A stretch of DNA of 31,270 nt, taken from IMG/VR virus record IMGVR_UViG_3300045973_000537, positions 1 to 31,270 of that record; one strand, written 5' to 3'. This DNA is from a virus. Position numbers and translations under genes: made by a program. Under the pieces are notes generated by a model. That model made no database searches. It had not been told where the DNA came from and saw only the letters and a program-made list of their open reading frames with translations. Positions 22,223 to 29,359 of this stretch are shown here, piece after piece. Numbering within the stretch: the stretch's first letter is position 1; every line of letters begins with the position of its first letter.

Positions 22223-22564
22223 TCATGCTACATCTCTACCTACTGTTTTTAGTTTTTCTTTTAACATATTTTTAAATGGCACACTTAATTTATCCAAAGA
22301 CTTATTACATCCTGAACATACAACATCATCATTAACTAACTTTGGTCTAGCTTCTTTGCCACACTTATCACATTTAACCGCAAATGATACTACAACTTTT
22401 TGTTTAAATTGTTTTAAGCTTTTCATTTGCGCTTTAGCAAAATAAGTAACATTCTCAATTTCTTTATCACATAAAGAACAATAAACTTTATCAGTTTTAG
22501 AATCTATATATGGCTCTTGTGTTTTACCGCAACCTTTATTTGTACAATTCATAGAAAATGGCAT
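22223..22564 (-). CDS. Double zinc-ribbon protein (113 aa)
   Basis: Two four-Cys zinc ribbons: C7/C12 with C29/C32 (CTNKGC, CSLC) and C65/C68 with C83/C86 (CDKC, CSGC), joined by a basic helix (AKAQMKSLKQFKQK). The C-terminus is a basic helix (FKNMLKEKLKTVGRD). Such ribbons bind nucleic acid or proteins. The gene has AAGGA six bases upstream and is eight bases before the primase core, which lacks its own zinc domain, so a role as a detached primase zinc module is a reasonable guess, not shown. Confidence 0.75.
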   Translation of the reverse strand: MPFSMNCTNKGCGKTQEPYIDSKTDKVYCSLCDKEIENVTYFAKAQMKSLKQFKQKVVVSFAVKCDKCGKEARPKLVNDDVVCSGCNKSLDKLSVPFKNMLKEKLKTVGRDVA

Positions 22565-22575
22565 GATTAATCCTT

Positions 22576-23535
22576 TTACGCTAATACATTTACTTTTGTT
22601 AATGATGCTACTAATTTAATTATATCATCAGGATATATTACATCTAATATAACTCTTTGACATCCAGTACCATTAACACCTATATTTTTAATAACTACTT
22701 CGTCTTTGTTTCTAGATTTTGGATCTATAACTATTTTTTCAGATCCATTTATAGTATCTACAGATTTAATACAACCACTAATCGCTTCTAATAAAGATAT
22801 CTTCAAATCAAACACAACATCATTACCCTGTATTTTTAATGATTCGTGAGGAGTAACAGAAACAAATAAATGAGCATCAGTATATTGATCCATACCCATA
22901 AAATTAGTTACATAATTACCCATTCCTCCTAATCTTAATATATTACCGTTCTGTATACCTCCAGGTATTTGTACTTGAACGGATACCTGTGATTCTAAAT
23001 TTCCTTCAGATTTACACTTATCGCAATCTTGTGATTTAACTCTACCACCACATTTATCACAAGTTTGAGTAAATATCATATTACCTTGTCTATTTGTAAT
23101 AGATCCAAGACCTTTGCATTTATCACATCCATTATTCAAATTGACTTCACCACTACCATCACAATCTGGACATTTAGCTTTTCTAGAAAAAGATACTTCT
23201 TTCTTACAACCTAATACCGATTCCTTAAATGATATTGTTGTATTGACTTGTATGTGTTGTGGTTGTTCAGTATACTTTCTTTGCTGTCTACCAAATGGAT
23301 TAATATTAATGTGTTCAAAAGGATTACGAATCATAGGTTCTTCACGATCTGTTCCTTTACCAGATTGAACACAACGATAAGCTTCGTTAATTTTTTTGAA
23401 TTTATCCTCGGCTCCTAGCTCCTTATTTACATCAGGGTGGTACTTTTTTGTAAGTTCCCTATACTTCTTCTTTGCGTCATCTGGCGATACGCCTGGAGAT
23501 AATTCTAAAATATCGTGAGCTTCTTTAAGATTCAT
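22576..23535 (-). CDS. dnaJ: DnaJ (Hsp40) co-chaperone, type I-like (319 aa)
   Basis: The J-domain occupies residues 3-60 with HPD at 33-35, which stimulates a partner Hsp70/DnaK ATPase. The zinc-finger region has all four CxxC pairs (C122/C125, C137/C140, C159/C162, C171/C174; CPDCDGSG is canonical), and is followed by the two beta-barrel substrate domains with VQVQIPGGIQNGNILRLGGMGN. The Gly/Phe linker is short and reduced. No DnaK is visible in the window, so the partner is the host Hsp70 or an off-window gene. The place among replication genes recalls the DnaJ-dependent remodelling of replication complexes of phage lambda, but assembly help for virion proteins is equally possible. AAGG lies seven bases upstream. 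Confidence 0.93.
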   Translation of the reverse strand: MNLKEAHDILELSPGVSPDDAKKKYRELTKKYHPDVNKELGAEDKFKKINEAYRCVQSGKGTDREEPMIRNPFEHININPFGRQQRKYTEQPQHIQVNTTISFKESVLGCKKEVSFSRKAKCPDCDGSGEVNLNNGCDKCKGLGSITNRQGNMIFTQTCDKCGGRVKSQDCDKCKSEGNLESQVSVQVQIPGGIQNGNILRLGGMGNYVTNFMGMDQYTDAHLFVSVTPHESLKIQGNDVVFDLKISLLEAISGCIKSVDTINGSEKIVIDPKSRNKDEVVIKNIGVNGTGCQRVILDVIYPDDIIKLVASLTKVNVLA

Positions 23536-23544
23536 TTTCTTACC

Positions 23545-23889
23545 TTAATCAATGTAAAATTGCTCTGGGCAATATGCTATACCAAAACATCCTAAAATAA
23601 TATTATTTTGTTTATCCAAACATTTTGATGGAAATTCATCATCTCTATAATTAACAATATAATACCCATCTTTTTCAAATAACCATTTAGTATATTCGTC
23701 TTGAGATTGAGTAGTTAAATAAAAATCTATACTCCATGTTGGTATGATAATCATATTTTTTGCTTCATTACAATATTTTGATTGTTCATATATTAACACT
23801 TGTGATAACACTAATATTGTTTTATTTGGTAGTACTCGAACTCTACTTATTTCTCCATCTAAAATTTTATTATATTTTATTTGCTTCAT
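23545..23889 (-). CDS. Small hypothetical protein (114 aa)
   Basis: It overlaps the RuvC-like gene by the ATGA junction (ATG at 23889-23887), so it is very likely translationally coupled to it. The sequence is beta-rich: KQIKYNKILDGEISRVRVLP, NKTILVLSQVLIYE, a middle NMIIIPTWSIDFYL, and a C-terminus NNIILGCFGIAYCPEQFY with two Cys. No domain is recognised. Coupling with a junction nuclease suggests an accessory role, but this is inferred only from layout. Confidence 0.6.
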   Translation of the reverse strand: MKQIKYNKILDGEISRVRVLPNKTILVLSQVLIYEQSKYCNEAKNMIIIPTWSIDFYLTTQSQDEYTKWLFEKDGYYIVNYRDDEFPSKCLDKQNNIILGCFGIAYCPEQFYID

Positions 23890-24500
23890 TTACTTTGCTT
23901 TGCTTTGCTTTTAATCTTTCTTGGTTTCTTAACTTTAGGTTTAGCTGGTTTTACTTTCTTTTTCTTGACTCTTCCAGTTAAAACAAAAGCATAATATAAC
24001 GCAACAGCTACGCCGTCCGCTGTGTCATAGCTTTCTTCAGCAATTTTCCCACGATTATTTTTCTCATAAGGAAATGTAATTCCTAAATGTTTTGCGACAA
24101 GCTCTGGCATATCTTCTTTTTTTGGTAGAATTTTATTTAATTTCAATCCGTGCCTTATAGTTAAGACATTAAATAATTCTGGAGATTTATTTAAAAAATC
24201 ATTCGCTAATAAACAAGTCATTCTATTAAAAGTAGCTAACATAACTATTGTATCAGCGCTACTTTTACCTTGCATAAACTTTATAATATCTTCTATTCCA
24301 ATATAATCTGGTGTAATTTTTTTAATTATTTCTAACAACCTATCTCTTGTATGTACTATTCTTTCTGTTATAGTTCCTTCTTTAAGAGGTTTAATATAAC
24401 CTGCATCTAGAAACTTTATATCTCCAGATAATTCATCAATAGATAATAATCCCCATCCAATAGTGGTTGAAGATACGTCAAAACCTAATACTTTATTCAT
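23886..24500 (-). CDS. RuvC-like Holliday-junction/branched-DNA nuclease (204 aa)
   Basis: An RNase H-fold resolvase that would cut four-way or branched DNA before packaging. The four acidic residues of the active site are visible: Asp8 in GFDVSSTTIGWG, Glu70 in YIGIEDI, and Asp159 and Asp162 in ESYDTADGVAVAL. The C-terminus from about residue 178 is a Lys/Pro-rich tail (KKKKVKPAKPKVKKPRKIK) that probably binds DNA non-specifically. There is no ribosome site upstream; TGATATATA lies so close that transcription would start at the ATG itself. A terminator sits 33 bases farther upstream, so the gene appears to begin a new transcription unit. Three TTTGC-type pentamers lie at its 3' end. Confidence 0.9.
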   Translation of the reverse strand: MNKVLGFDVSSTTIGWGLLSIDELSGDIKFLDAGYIKPLKEGTITERIVHTRDRLLEIIKKITPDYIGIEDIIKFMQGKSSADTIVMLATFNRMTCLLANDFLNKSPELFNVLTIRHGLKLNKILPKKEDMPELVAKHLGITFPYEKNNRGKIAEESYDTADGVAVALYYAFVLTGRVKKKKVKPAKPKVKKPRKIKSKAKQSK

Positions 24501-24506
24501 ACAAAG

Positions 24507-24515
24507 TATATATCA
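24507..24515 (-). promoter_or_regulatory. Candidate extended -10 promoter TGATATATA of a leaderless gene
   Basis: The hexamer TATATA is preceded by TGA and ends six bases before the ATG of the RuvC-like gene, so the expected start of transcription is the A of the ATG. It is related to TGATATAGT in other gaps. Confidence 0.4.
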
Positions 24516-24532
24516 GATATTTTTGATAAAGA

Positions 24533-24569
24533 AAAAGGGTCTAAAGTTGTTTAGACCTTAGACCCTTTT
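24533..24569. terminator. Bidirectional intrinsic terminator with alternative inner hairpin
   Basis: The outer stem AAAAGGGTCTAA (24533-24544) pairs with TTAGACCCTTTT (24558-24569), giving a 12-bp perfect stem that ends in T-rich sequence on both strands. An inner perfect 8-bp hairpin, GGTCTAAA-GTTG-TTTAGACC (24538-24557), shares bases with it, so the two folds exclude each other. It lies about 20 bases downstream of the SSB stop and separates that unit from the RuvC-like gene. Confidence 0.85.
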
Positions 24570-24588
24570 ATTTACTTATTTTTTTTGA

Positions 24589-25326
24589 TTAGCTGGCTGG
24601 TTGATCACCGTCATATGCTGGAAAAGTTTCTTCCTCTTCATCAGACATACTTACTGGTGCTGGCACTGATTTAGCTTTTGGAGTTGCTTTTGGAGCAACC
24701 TTTGGAGCTACTGTTTTATCAGTTGGAGAAGAAACTGCTTCTACGCCTTCTCCAGAAGTACCATTAATCTTATCAATTCTCTTTTGAGCATCTGCTGGTG
24801 ATGGAGGAGTTACTCTTCTCTTTAGGTCATCAATATCTGCAGAGTCTTTAATCTGTTGATCTTCAACAGAAAGAGGTTCTTTAGAAATTGGTTGAACTGA
24901 ATAATATCCAGTTGCTCCACCTTGTTTATCAACAACAATGTCAATATCATATTTAGCAGGATCTCCCCAACGTTGAGTATTCTTTGCTAACTTTCTAATT
25001 TGAGAAAATACTGCGAAAGAAATATCTAAAATCTTGTATGTTCCAGTCTTACGACTAATAACTCCAAGCAACCAACGAGGTTTAGCTTTATCACCTACTG
25101 CACATAAAGGACAAGAACCATGAATCATAGAGCAGTTTACTTTTTGACCATATCCCTTGTCATCCTCTTTCTTATATTTATGAACTAAATATTGGAAAGG
25201 TTGAGTGATTAGTCTCATTTCATTTGAGCCTTCATCCAATCTTAACCATAAATCTTTTGAATTCTTCTTCTCTGAACCGGCATAAACGTCATCATTCCAA
25301 GAAACTTCACCAAATGTATTTGTCAT
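24589..25326 (-). CDS. gp32-like single-stranded DNA-binding protein with zinc site and acidic tail (245 aa)
   Basis: Coats ssDNA during replication and recombination, working with the RecA/UvsX protein encoded upstream. The OB-fold core (about 5-150) carries Cys65, His69, Cys72 and Cys75 (CSMIHGSCPLCAVGDKAK), a zinc site of the T4 gp32 kind. KPRWLLGVISRKTGTYKILD follows as in that family. Residues about 165-230 are Ala/Pro/Lys-rich linker, and the C-terminus SMSDEEEETFPAYDGDQ is acidic, as in gp32 and SSB proteins where the tail recruits partners. The ATG at 25326 (MTNTFGEVSW) has GGAG six bases upstream; a TTG extension is rejected. The leader is unusually structured. Confidence 0.88.
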   Translation of the reverse strand: MTNTFGEVSWNDDVYAGSEKKNSKDLWLRLDEGSNEMRLITQPFQYLVHKYKKEDDKGYGQKVNCSMIHGSCPLCAVGDKAKPRWLLGVISRKTGTYKILDISFAVFSQIRKLAKNTQRWGDPAKYDIDIVVDKQGGATGYYSVQPISKEPLSVEDQQIKDSADIDDLKRRVTPPSPADAQKRIDKINGTSGEGVEAVSSPTDKTVAPKVAPKATPKAKSVPAPVSMSDEEEETFPAYDGDQPAS

Positions 25327-25338
25327 TTTGATCTCCAA

Positions 25339-25466
25339 ATTTTATTTCGTTCGTACTTTCGTACATTTATTATTTAACTATCGATCTCTATTTATAGCCA
25401 TTTTCATGGCTCAAGTAAGAAGTTTTATAAAAACTATTTCTTACTTATATATGTATTTTTATGCAC
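25339..25466 (-). promoter_or_regulatory. Structured leader of the SSB gene
   Basis: Most of the 140-base gap before the SSB gene folds on the minus strand as three hairpins: 25413-25446 (9-bp outer stem, 3-base bulge, 5-bp inner stem), 25396-25411 (AGCCAT-GAAA-ATGGCT), and 25352-25365 (TGTAC-GAAA-GTACG, one G-U closure). The last two have the same GAAA tetraloop and the second is about 15 bases before the GGAG ribosome site. TATAAATA at 25389-25396 could be a late-type promoter box. T4 gp32 represses its own mRNA through leader structure, so an autogenous operator is a reasonable but unproven reading. Confidence 0.45.
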
Positions 25467-25790
25467 TTATTTTGCTTTAAATACCAAACTTCTTATGCTA
25501 CAAATTTTGTGCCAGGGTAGCAACACTTCTAAAAATAAGTCCTTCGTAGAATTTGTCAAGAGGCTCGAAAATTTACTTATTATGTCATCTTCAGTCACTC
25601 CACTATCTACAAAAATTCCCTTAACCTGGACAAATCCGTTTAATAATTCAGGTCTATCTAAAGTAATAAAATATCTTAAAGCTTTTGTTTTTCCTAAATT
25701 ATTTTCTAAAGTTATTAAATAAGATGGTTTTGAAGTAATTACACTACCATTAGGAACTCTATTTGAAACCTCTACAGCAATATCAGCCAT
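25467..25790 (-). CDS. Small hypothetical protein between RecA and SSB genes (107 aa)
   Basis: The ATG at 25790 is fused to the RecA/UvsX stop (TAATG) and has AGGAAG upstream, so translation is coupled to RecA. The N-terminal half is beta-rich (SNRVPNGSVITSKPSYLITLENNL, KALRYFITLD), followed by GFVQVKGIFVDSGVTEDDIISK and a C-terminal helix-rich region ending RSLVFKAK. No domain is recognised. The position between the recombinase and SSB genes suggests an accessory to recombination, but the sequence does not show a mechanism. Confidence 0.6.
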   Translation of the reverse strand: MADIAVEVSNRVPNGSVITSKPSYLITLENNLGKTKALRYFITLDRPELLNGFVQVKGIFVDSGVTEDDIISKFSSLLTNSTKDLFLEVLLPWHKICSIRSLVFKAK

Positions 25791-26968
25791 TATTCTTCCT
25801 TCTTACCTTTCTTTTTATCTGCTTTTTCTACAGGAGCTGGAGCTTCAACAACAATTCCTTGCTTACGCATTTGTTGTTCTTTTCTCTTTTGATCTAATTT
25901 AGCTTCACGAGCTTCACTAATCTTCAATACTAACTCTTCAGCGAGTTTAGAATCTTCCTTAATTGCATCACAGAATTTTGTCATACCAACCCATTTCTTA
26001 TCCCCATATTCATGAGTAACTGTAGTTGGTTTGGTTACAACATTATAATCTAAAGCTAATTGAGCAATTTCTTCATGCTTATCAATAACTCCAATTCCAA
26101 AATTAACTTTGAACTCACACTTTCTTGGCCAAGGTCCAAACTTTGATTTTTCAATCGTTGCCCTTAATGGATGACCTATCTTATTTTCTTTTTCATCTAA
26201 AATCATTGAATCTTTACGTTGGACAGCTTCGAAATATACGTTAGCACTCAAAGTATGAGAATAAGTATTGCCTCCAGAATAAGTGTGATCTGCTCCATAC
26301 ATATCCATATTATCTTTTTTATGGTTTATAATAATGAACGGAACTTTAGCTTTAAATAATTCTAAACTCAATTTCTTAAAAGTTGTAGTTAAAAATCTAG
26401 CTAATAAAGCCATATTCATTTTACCAACTGCCGACGTATCTTCTCCAGGTGGAACTATAGATCCTAAAGAGTCTAACACAATTAGATTGATATTTAACTC
26501 TCCATTAGTAATTAAATCTAATAAACCTTCTTTAGATTTGCCTTTTAGTATATGTGTTTTAGCATCTTCCTTTGGAACACCTAAAAGCATCTCAAAACAT
26601 TTACGACCATTAGCAGCCAAATCACCTTCAATTAAAATAACTCTAGATGTATCAACTCCTAATATTTCAGCCCATGAAGGGTCAAAAGTTTGTTCTGCAT
26701 CAATAAAAACTTGCTGTGATGTAGGATCTTGTTTCTGTGCTTCTGCCATTGCAATCATTGCCATTAATGTTTTACCAGAACCAGATGGTCCATAATACTG
26801 AATCAATCTACCTTTAGGTAAACCGCCAGAAGATAAAGCATCATCTAACGCCAATGAACCTGTTGAAATAACTGGAACGGGCTCACCAATAGTTTCATGA
26901 GCCATTTTATAATCTAACTGTTCTTCAGACTCTGCATAACTTTTAAAAAAAGCATCTAATTTCGACAT
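25790..26968 (-). CDS. RecA/UvsX-type strand-exchange recombinase (392 aa)
   Basis: Forms filaments on ssDNA and exchanges strands, used for repair and recombination-dependent replication. Walker A is GPSGSGKT (60-67), catalytic Glu92 lies in FIDAEQTFD, Walker B is LIVLD ending at Asp166, and the loop region has IINHKKDNMDMYGADHTYSGGN with HTYSGGNTYSHTLSANVYFE following. The N-terminal MAHETIGEPVPVISTGSLALDDAL is typical for the RecA core. There is little of the long C-terminal domain of E. coli RecA; instead residues about 330-392 are helical and basic ending in a Lys-rich stretch. The gene has GGAG eight bases upstream and follows a UvsY-like candidate by 11 bases. Confidence 0.93.
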   Translation of the reverse strand: MSKLDAFFKSYAESEEQLDYKMAHETIGEPVPVISTGSLALDDALSSGGLPKGRLIQYYGPSGSGKTLMAMIAMAEAQKQDPTSQQVFIDAEQTFDPSWAEILGVDTSRVILIEGDLAANGRKCFEMLLGVPKEDAKTHILKGKSKEGLLDLITNGELNINLIVLDSLGSIVPPGEDTSAVGKMNMALLARFLTTTFKKLSLELFKAKVPFIIINHKKDNMDMYGADHTYSGGNTYSHTLSANVYFEAVQRKDSMILDEKENKIGHPLRATIEKSKFGPWPRKCEFKVNFGIGVIDKHEEIAQLALDYNVVTKPTTVTHEYGDKKWVGMTKFCDAIKEDSKLAEELVLKISEAREAKLDQKRKEQQMRKQGIVVEAPAPVEKADKKKGKKEE

Positions 26969-26979
26969 TTATTCTCCGA

Positions 26980-27495
26980 TCATTCGTAGCCTTCGGGCAC
27001 TTTCTCAGTAGGTGTACCTGAATTATATCCAAGGATCGTCCTTCGCATACCAGAAGCAATATCTTTAAAATGATGATGGCTTTTTATTAGAATGTCATAT
27101 TTCTTTTCTAATACCATCTTACTTGCTTTGGCTTTCGCTAATTTAATTAATAATTCTTCTACCTCTGATGACGACTCGCCAGCCCACTTTTTCATTTCTG
27201 ATGTTGTACGTGATCCTTCGGGAGCAGTATATTCTAATGATACTCTATTTTTTGTACTATTAACTTTAGTCTCTAAATAGCTTACAGTCTTAACTATCTT
27301 ACATAAATACTCACTTAAAATATCTGCACCACGTAATGATTTCTGTTGTAACATTTCTGCATGTGCTAAATCATGTGCAGAATCTTCCTGCAATGATTGT
27401 AATACTTCTTGAATACTAGACATGTCAAATTCTAAAAAATTCTCTTCTAGATTCGTTCCAACAAAATCACTTAAGATAACTCTATCAGTAGTCAT
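26980..27495 (-). CDS. Helical protein, possible UvsY-type recombination mediator (171 aa)
   Basis: All-helical protein with no Cys motif apart from one Cys. Residues 30-95 form a long amphipathic region (AHAEMLQQKSLRGADILSEYL, IVKTVSYLETKVNS) and residues 100-165 another (SSEVEELLIKLAKAKASKMV, KKYDILIKSHHHFKDIASGMRR). The layout of two helices joined by a Ser/Glu-rich turn and a basic C-terminal helix recalls T4 UvsY, the mediator that loads UvsX onto SSB-coated DNA, and the gene lies just upstream of the RecA/UvsX gene. Sequence identity to UvsY is not evident to me, so this rests on composition and context. AAGGAAG lies six bases before the ATG. Confidence 0.6.
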   Translation of the reverse strand: MTTDRVILSDFVGTNLEENFLEFDMSSIQEVLQSLQEDSAHDLAHAEMLQQKSLRGADILSEYLCKIVKTVSYLETKVNSTKNRVSLEYTAPEGSRTTSEMKKWAGESSSEVEELLIKLAKAKASKMVLEKKYDILIKSHHHFKDIASGMRRTILGYNSGTPTEKVPEGYE

Positions 27496-27550
27496 AATTA
27501 ACTTCCTTCATAATATAGAATAAAACGAACAATATCTCGACAAACTAAAA

Positions 27551-27853
27551 TTATTTATCTTTAAATTTGTCTCTTACTTCGGCGCACAATTCATCCACTT
27601 TTTTATACATAAGTCGTAAATGTTGATGTTGCTGAATTGACATTAGAAATAAAAATACCTCAAAACTAGTATAACGTTTAGATGGTGGTTTTAAAAAAAT
27701 AATAATACCATTGTCATCTGTTTCAAATAAATCAGAAAATAAATCTTCACCTTTATTTGTTAAACTAGTATAAGATGCTACAATCTTTTGATACATTTGA
27801 ATTTCATCATTAGTCAAATCAACGCGCTTATTATCAATAACTATCAATGGCAT
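27551..27853 (-). CDS. Small hypothetical protein (100 aa)
   Basis: The sequence begins with a beta-strand pair (MPLIVIDNKRVDLTNDEI) and a helix, followed by an acidic segment (GEDLFSDLFETDDNGIIIFLKPP), then helices (FEVFLFLMSIQQHQHLRLMYKKVDEL). No family is recognised. AAGGA is about nine bases before the ATG, just after the stop of the preceding zinc-ribbon gene. The 55-base gap downstream has a TATATT box on the minus strand that could serve the UvsY-like gene. Confidence 0.6.
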   Translation of the reverse strand: MPLIVIDNKRVDLTNDEIQMYQKIVASYTSLTNKGEDLFSDLFETDDNGIIIFLKPPSKRYTSFEVFLFLMSIQQHQHLRLMYKKVDELCAEVRDKFKDK

Positions 27854-27872
27854 CTGTTTAAATCCTTACTTA

Positions 27873-28691
27873 TTAGCCAGCTCTAGAAAATCCGCCACCT
27901 TTGCTACCCCTGTTTTCGCCTGATTCAAAGTTCTTATGAGAATTTGCTATTCTGTCATGCATCTGTTGTAACTTTATCATATCTGCAGAATTTGTAGAAC
28001 TCTTTCCTGAACCTTTATTAGCCATCGCTAAAACTACTGAAGGTATAGCATCATCATCATCTGCACTAGATAATGATGATGATATTGTTGTACTTTCAGA
28101 CATTAAGCTTTGCATTTCAGCTACAGCTTCTGGATCTGCATTTTCTATCATTTCAGCAGAAATAAATCCATTTGAATCATTAGTTATAGCTGCTGATCCT
28201 GCTTTTTTGATTTGATTAGCCATGCTTTTAAGATGTTGAGTCTTTTCTGCTGTGGAGCTAAATCCATCAATGTTGGGTTTAACAACTTCGGCTCTTTTAA
28301 AAAATGAAGAAGTTCTCTCTTCCGATTGAATCTTTTCAGCTGAAACCTCCTCTTCACCATGATCTGTTTGTATTTTTACTTTGAATTTAGCATTCTCCAC
28401 TTCATCAGCACCATGTTTAGATTTAATCTCTGTTCTTAATTGATCTTTTGGAACATAATTAATTAAATTAGGTGAGTTAGTAGGAATATATCCATAATTT
28501 GATAAAAGCCAATCTGTTAATTGTTCTGGATAATCAGTAAATAAAGCATCTATAGTTGAGCGTAACTCAGTAAATAAGTCTTTTAAAATTTCTTCCATAA
28601 CATTCTGTCCACAAAATGGACAAATATTACTATCTATCGCATGTTTCCATTTAGGATTTATCTCGGATGTGCAAGACATACATTTCATCAT
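27873..28691 (-). CDS. N-terminal zinc-ribbon protein of unknown function (272 aa)
   Basis: Residues 4-27 form a zinc ribbon with Cys4, Cys7, Cys24 and Cys27 (CMSC, CPFC). A helical region (28-75) contains ELRSTIDALFTDYPEQLTDWLLSNYGYI. Residues about 95-160 are charged, 160-235 Ser/Asp-rich with DDDD, and the C-terminus is Gly/Ser/Arg-rich (GENRGSKGGGFSRAG), which could bind nucleic acid weakly. Homologues of this layout exist in my memory of large phages, but without a function. AAGG lies five bases before the ATG, and a TGATATAGT element 32 bases before it suggests that the gene starts a transcription unit. Confidence 0.65.
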   Translation of the reverse strand: MMKCMSCTSEINPKWKHAIDSNICPFCGQNVMEEILKDLFTELRSTIDALFTDYPEQLTDWLLSNYGYIPTNSPNLINYVPKDQLRTEIKSKHGADEVENAKFKVKIQTDHGEEEVSAEKIQSEERTSSFFKRAEVVKPNIDGFSSTAEKTQHLKSMANQIKKAGSAAITNDSNGFISAEMIENADPEAVAEMQSLMSESTTISSSLSSADDDDAIPSVVLAMANKGSGKSSTNSADMIKLQQMHDRIANSHKNFESGENRGSKGGGFSRAG

Positions 28692-28723
28692 TACGCCCTT
28701 CTATTAACTCAACTCTTCTTTTT

Positions 28724-28732
28724 ACTATATCA
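28724..28732 (-). promoter_or_regulatory. Candidate extended -10 promoter TGATATAGT
   Basis: Exact copy of the element at 16839 and 21434. The hexamer is 32 bases before the ATG at 28691, with the AAGG ribosome site between. AATAGTTT lies upstream, as at the 21434 copy. Confidence 0.45.
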
Positions 28733-28751
28733 ACACATAAACTATTACTTA

Positions 28752-29357
28752 TTAGACTTGGATTTTTTTGCAACAACTTTTTTTTGGCGCTTCGTCAATC
28801 AAATTCTCTTTAGCAACAACTACTTTTTTTCTCAATCTTACACGTTTAGCAGGTTTATCTTCAATTATTTTTTCTCTATTAAGTTGAAGTAAATTTTCAA
28901 TATTAGTACTTAATATACTTTCAAGACTAGTATCTAATATACCGTCAAGATTCAATTTTTCAGGAGTTTCAACTACAGGAATAGTCACAACTACTTTTGG
29001 TGCTTCTGTTTTTAATGTTCTAATCTTATTGATTAGATGTTTAGATTCATCCTTAAATGATTCTTTTAACCAATGAGGTTCATTAAAACAAAAATTAGTA
29101 GACTTGTTACGAGTAGTTGGTCGGTCATCTACTACTGCAACTACTTTAGGAGCAGGCATTACATCTGGATTTAATCCTTTAGAAATAATTGTTTCCTTAA
29201 CATATTGAAGAAATTGTGGCATCATATATTTTAGAATTAACTCTTCTCTTAATTGTAAAACTTTAACATCTAATTTATGTTTTTGTTCAGAAACTAAATG
29301 ATTAACAGTATTAACTTTTACCTTTACATACCACTTTGCTCTATTAAATAACTTCAT
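28752..29357 (-). CDS. Hypothetical basic protein (201 aa)
   Basis: The N-terminal 45 residues are basic and helical (MKLFNRAKWYVKVKVNTVNH). The middle is Val/Pro-rich (VVAVVDDRPTT, VVVTIPVVETPEKLN), followed by a helical repeat-like ILDTSLESILSTNIENLL. The C-terminus is strongly basic (AKRVRLRKKVVVAKEN) and ends with a Cys pair (KSCCKKIQV). No domain is recognised. The start is three bases after the stop of the HTH protein gene, with GGAAAG about 8 bases upstream, so the two genes are likely coupled. The basic tail suggests DNA or RNA contact. Confidence 0.6.
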   Translation of the reverse strand: MKLFNRAKWYVKVKVNTVNHLVSEQKHKLDVKVLQLREELILKYMMPQFLQYVKETIISKGLNPDVMPAPKVVAVVDDRPTTRNKSTNFCFNEPHWLKESFKDESKHLINKIRTLKTEAPKVVVTIPVVETPEKLNLDGILDTSLESILSTNIENLLQLNREKIIEDKPAKRVRLRKKVVVAKENLIDEAPKKSCCKKIQV

Positions 29358-29359
29358 GA

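Noticed and set aside
24589-25338. TTG start for the SSB gene four codons upstream
   Set aside because: The ATG at 25326 has GGAG at the right distance and MTNTFGEVSW is a sensible N-terminus; the TTG lies inside or before the ribosome site.
26334-26795. A 153-codon plus-strand frame antisense to RecA/UvsX
   Set aside because: It mirrors the recombinase coding frame, shows no ribosome site or domain, and its amino-acid content is what reverse reading of an AT-rich gene gives.
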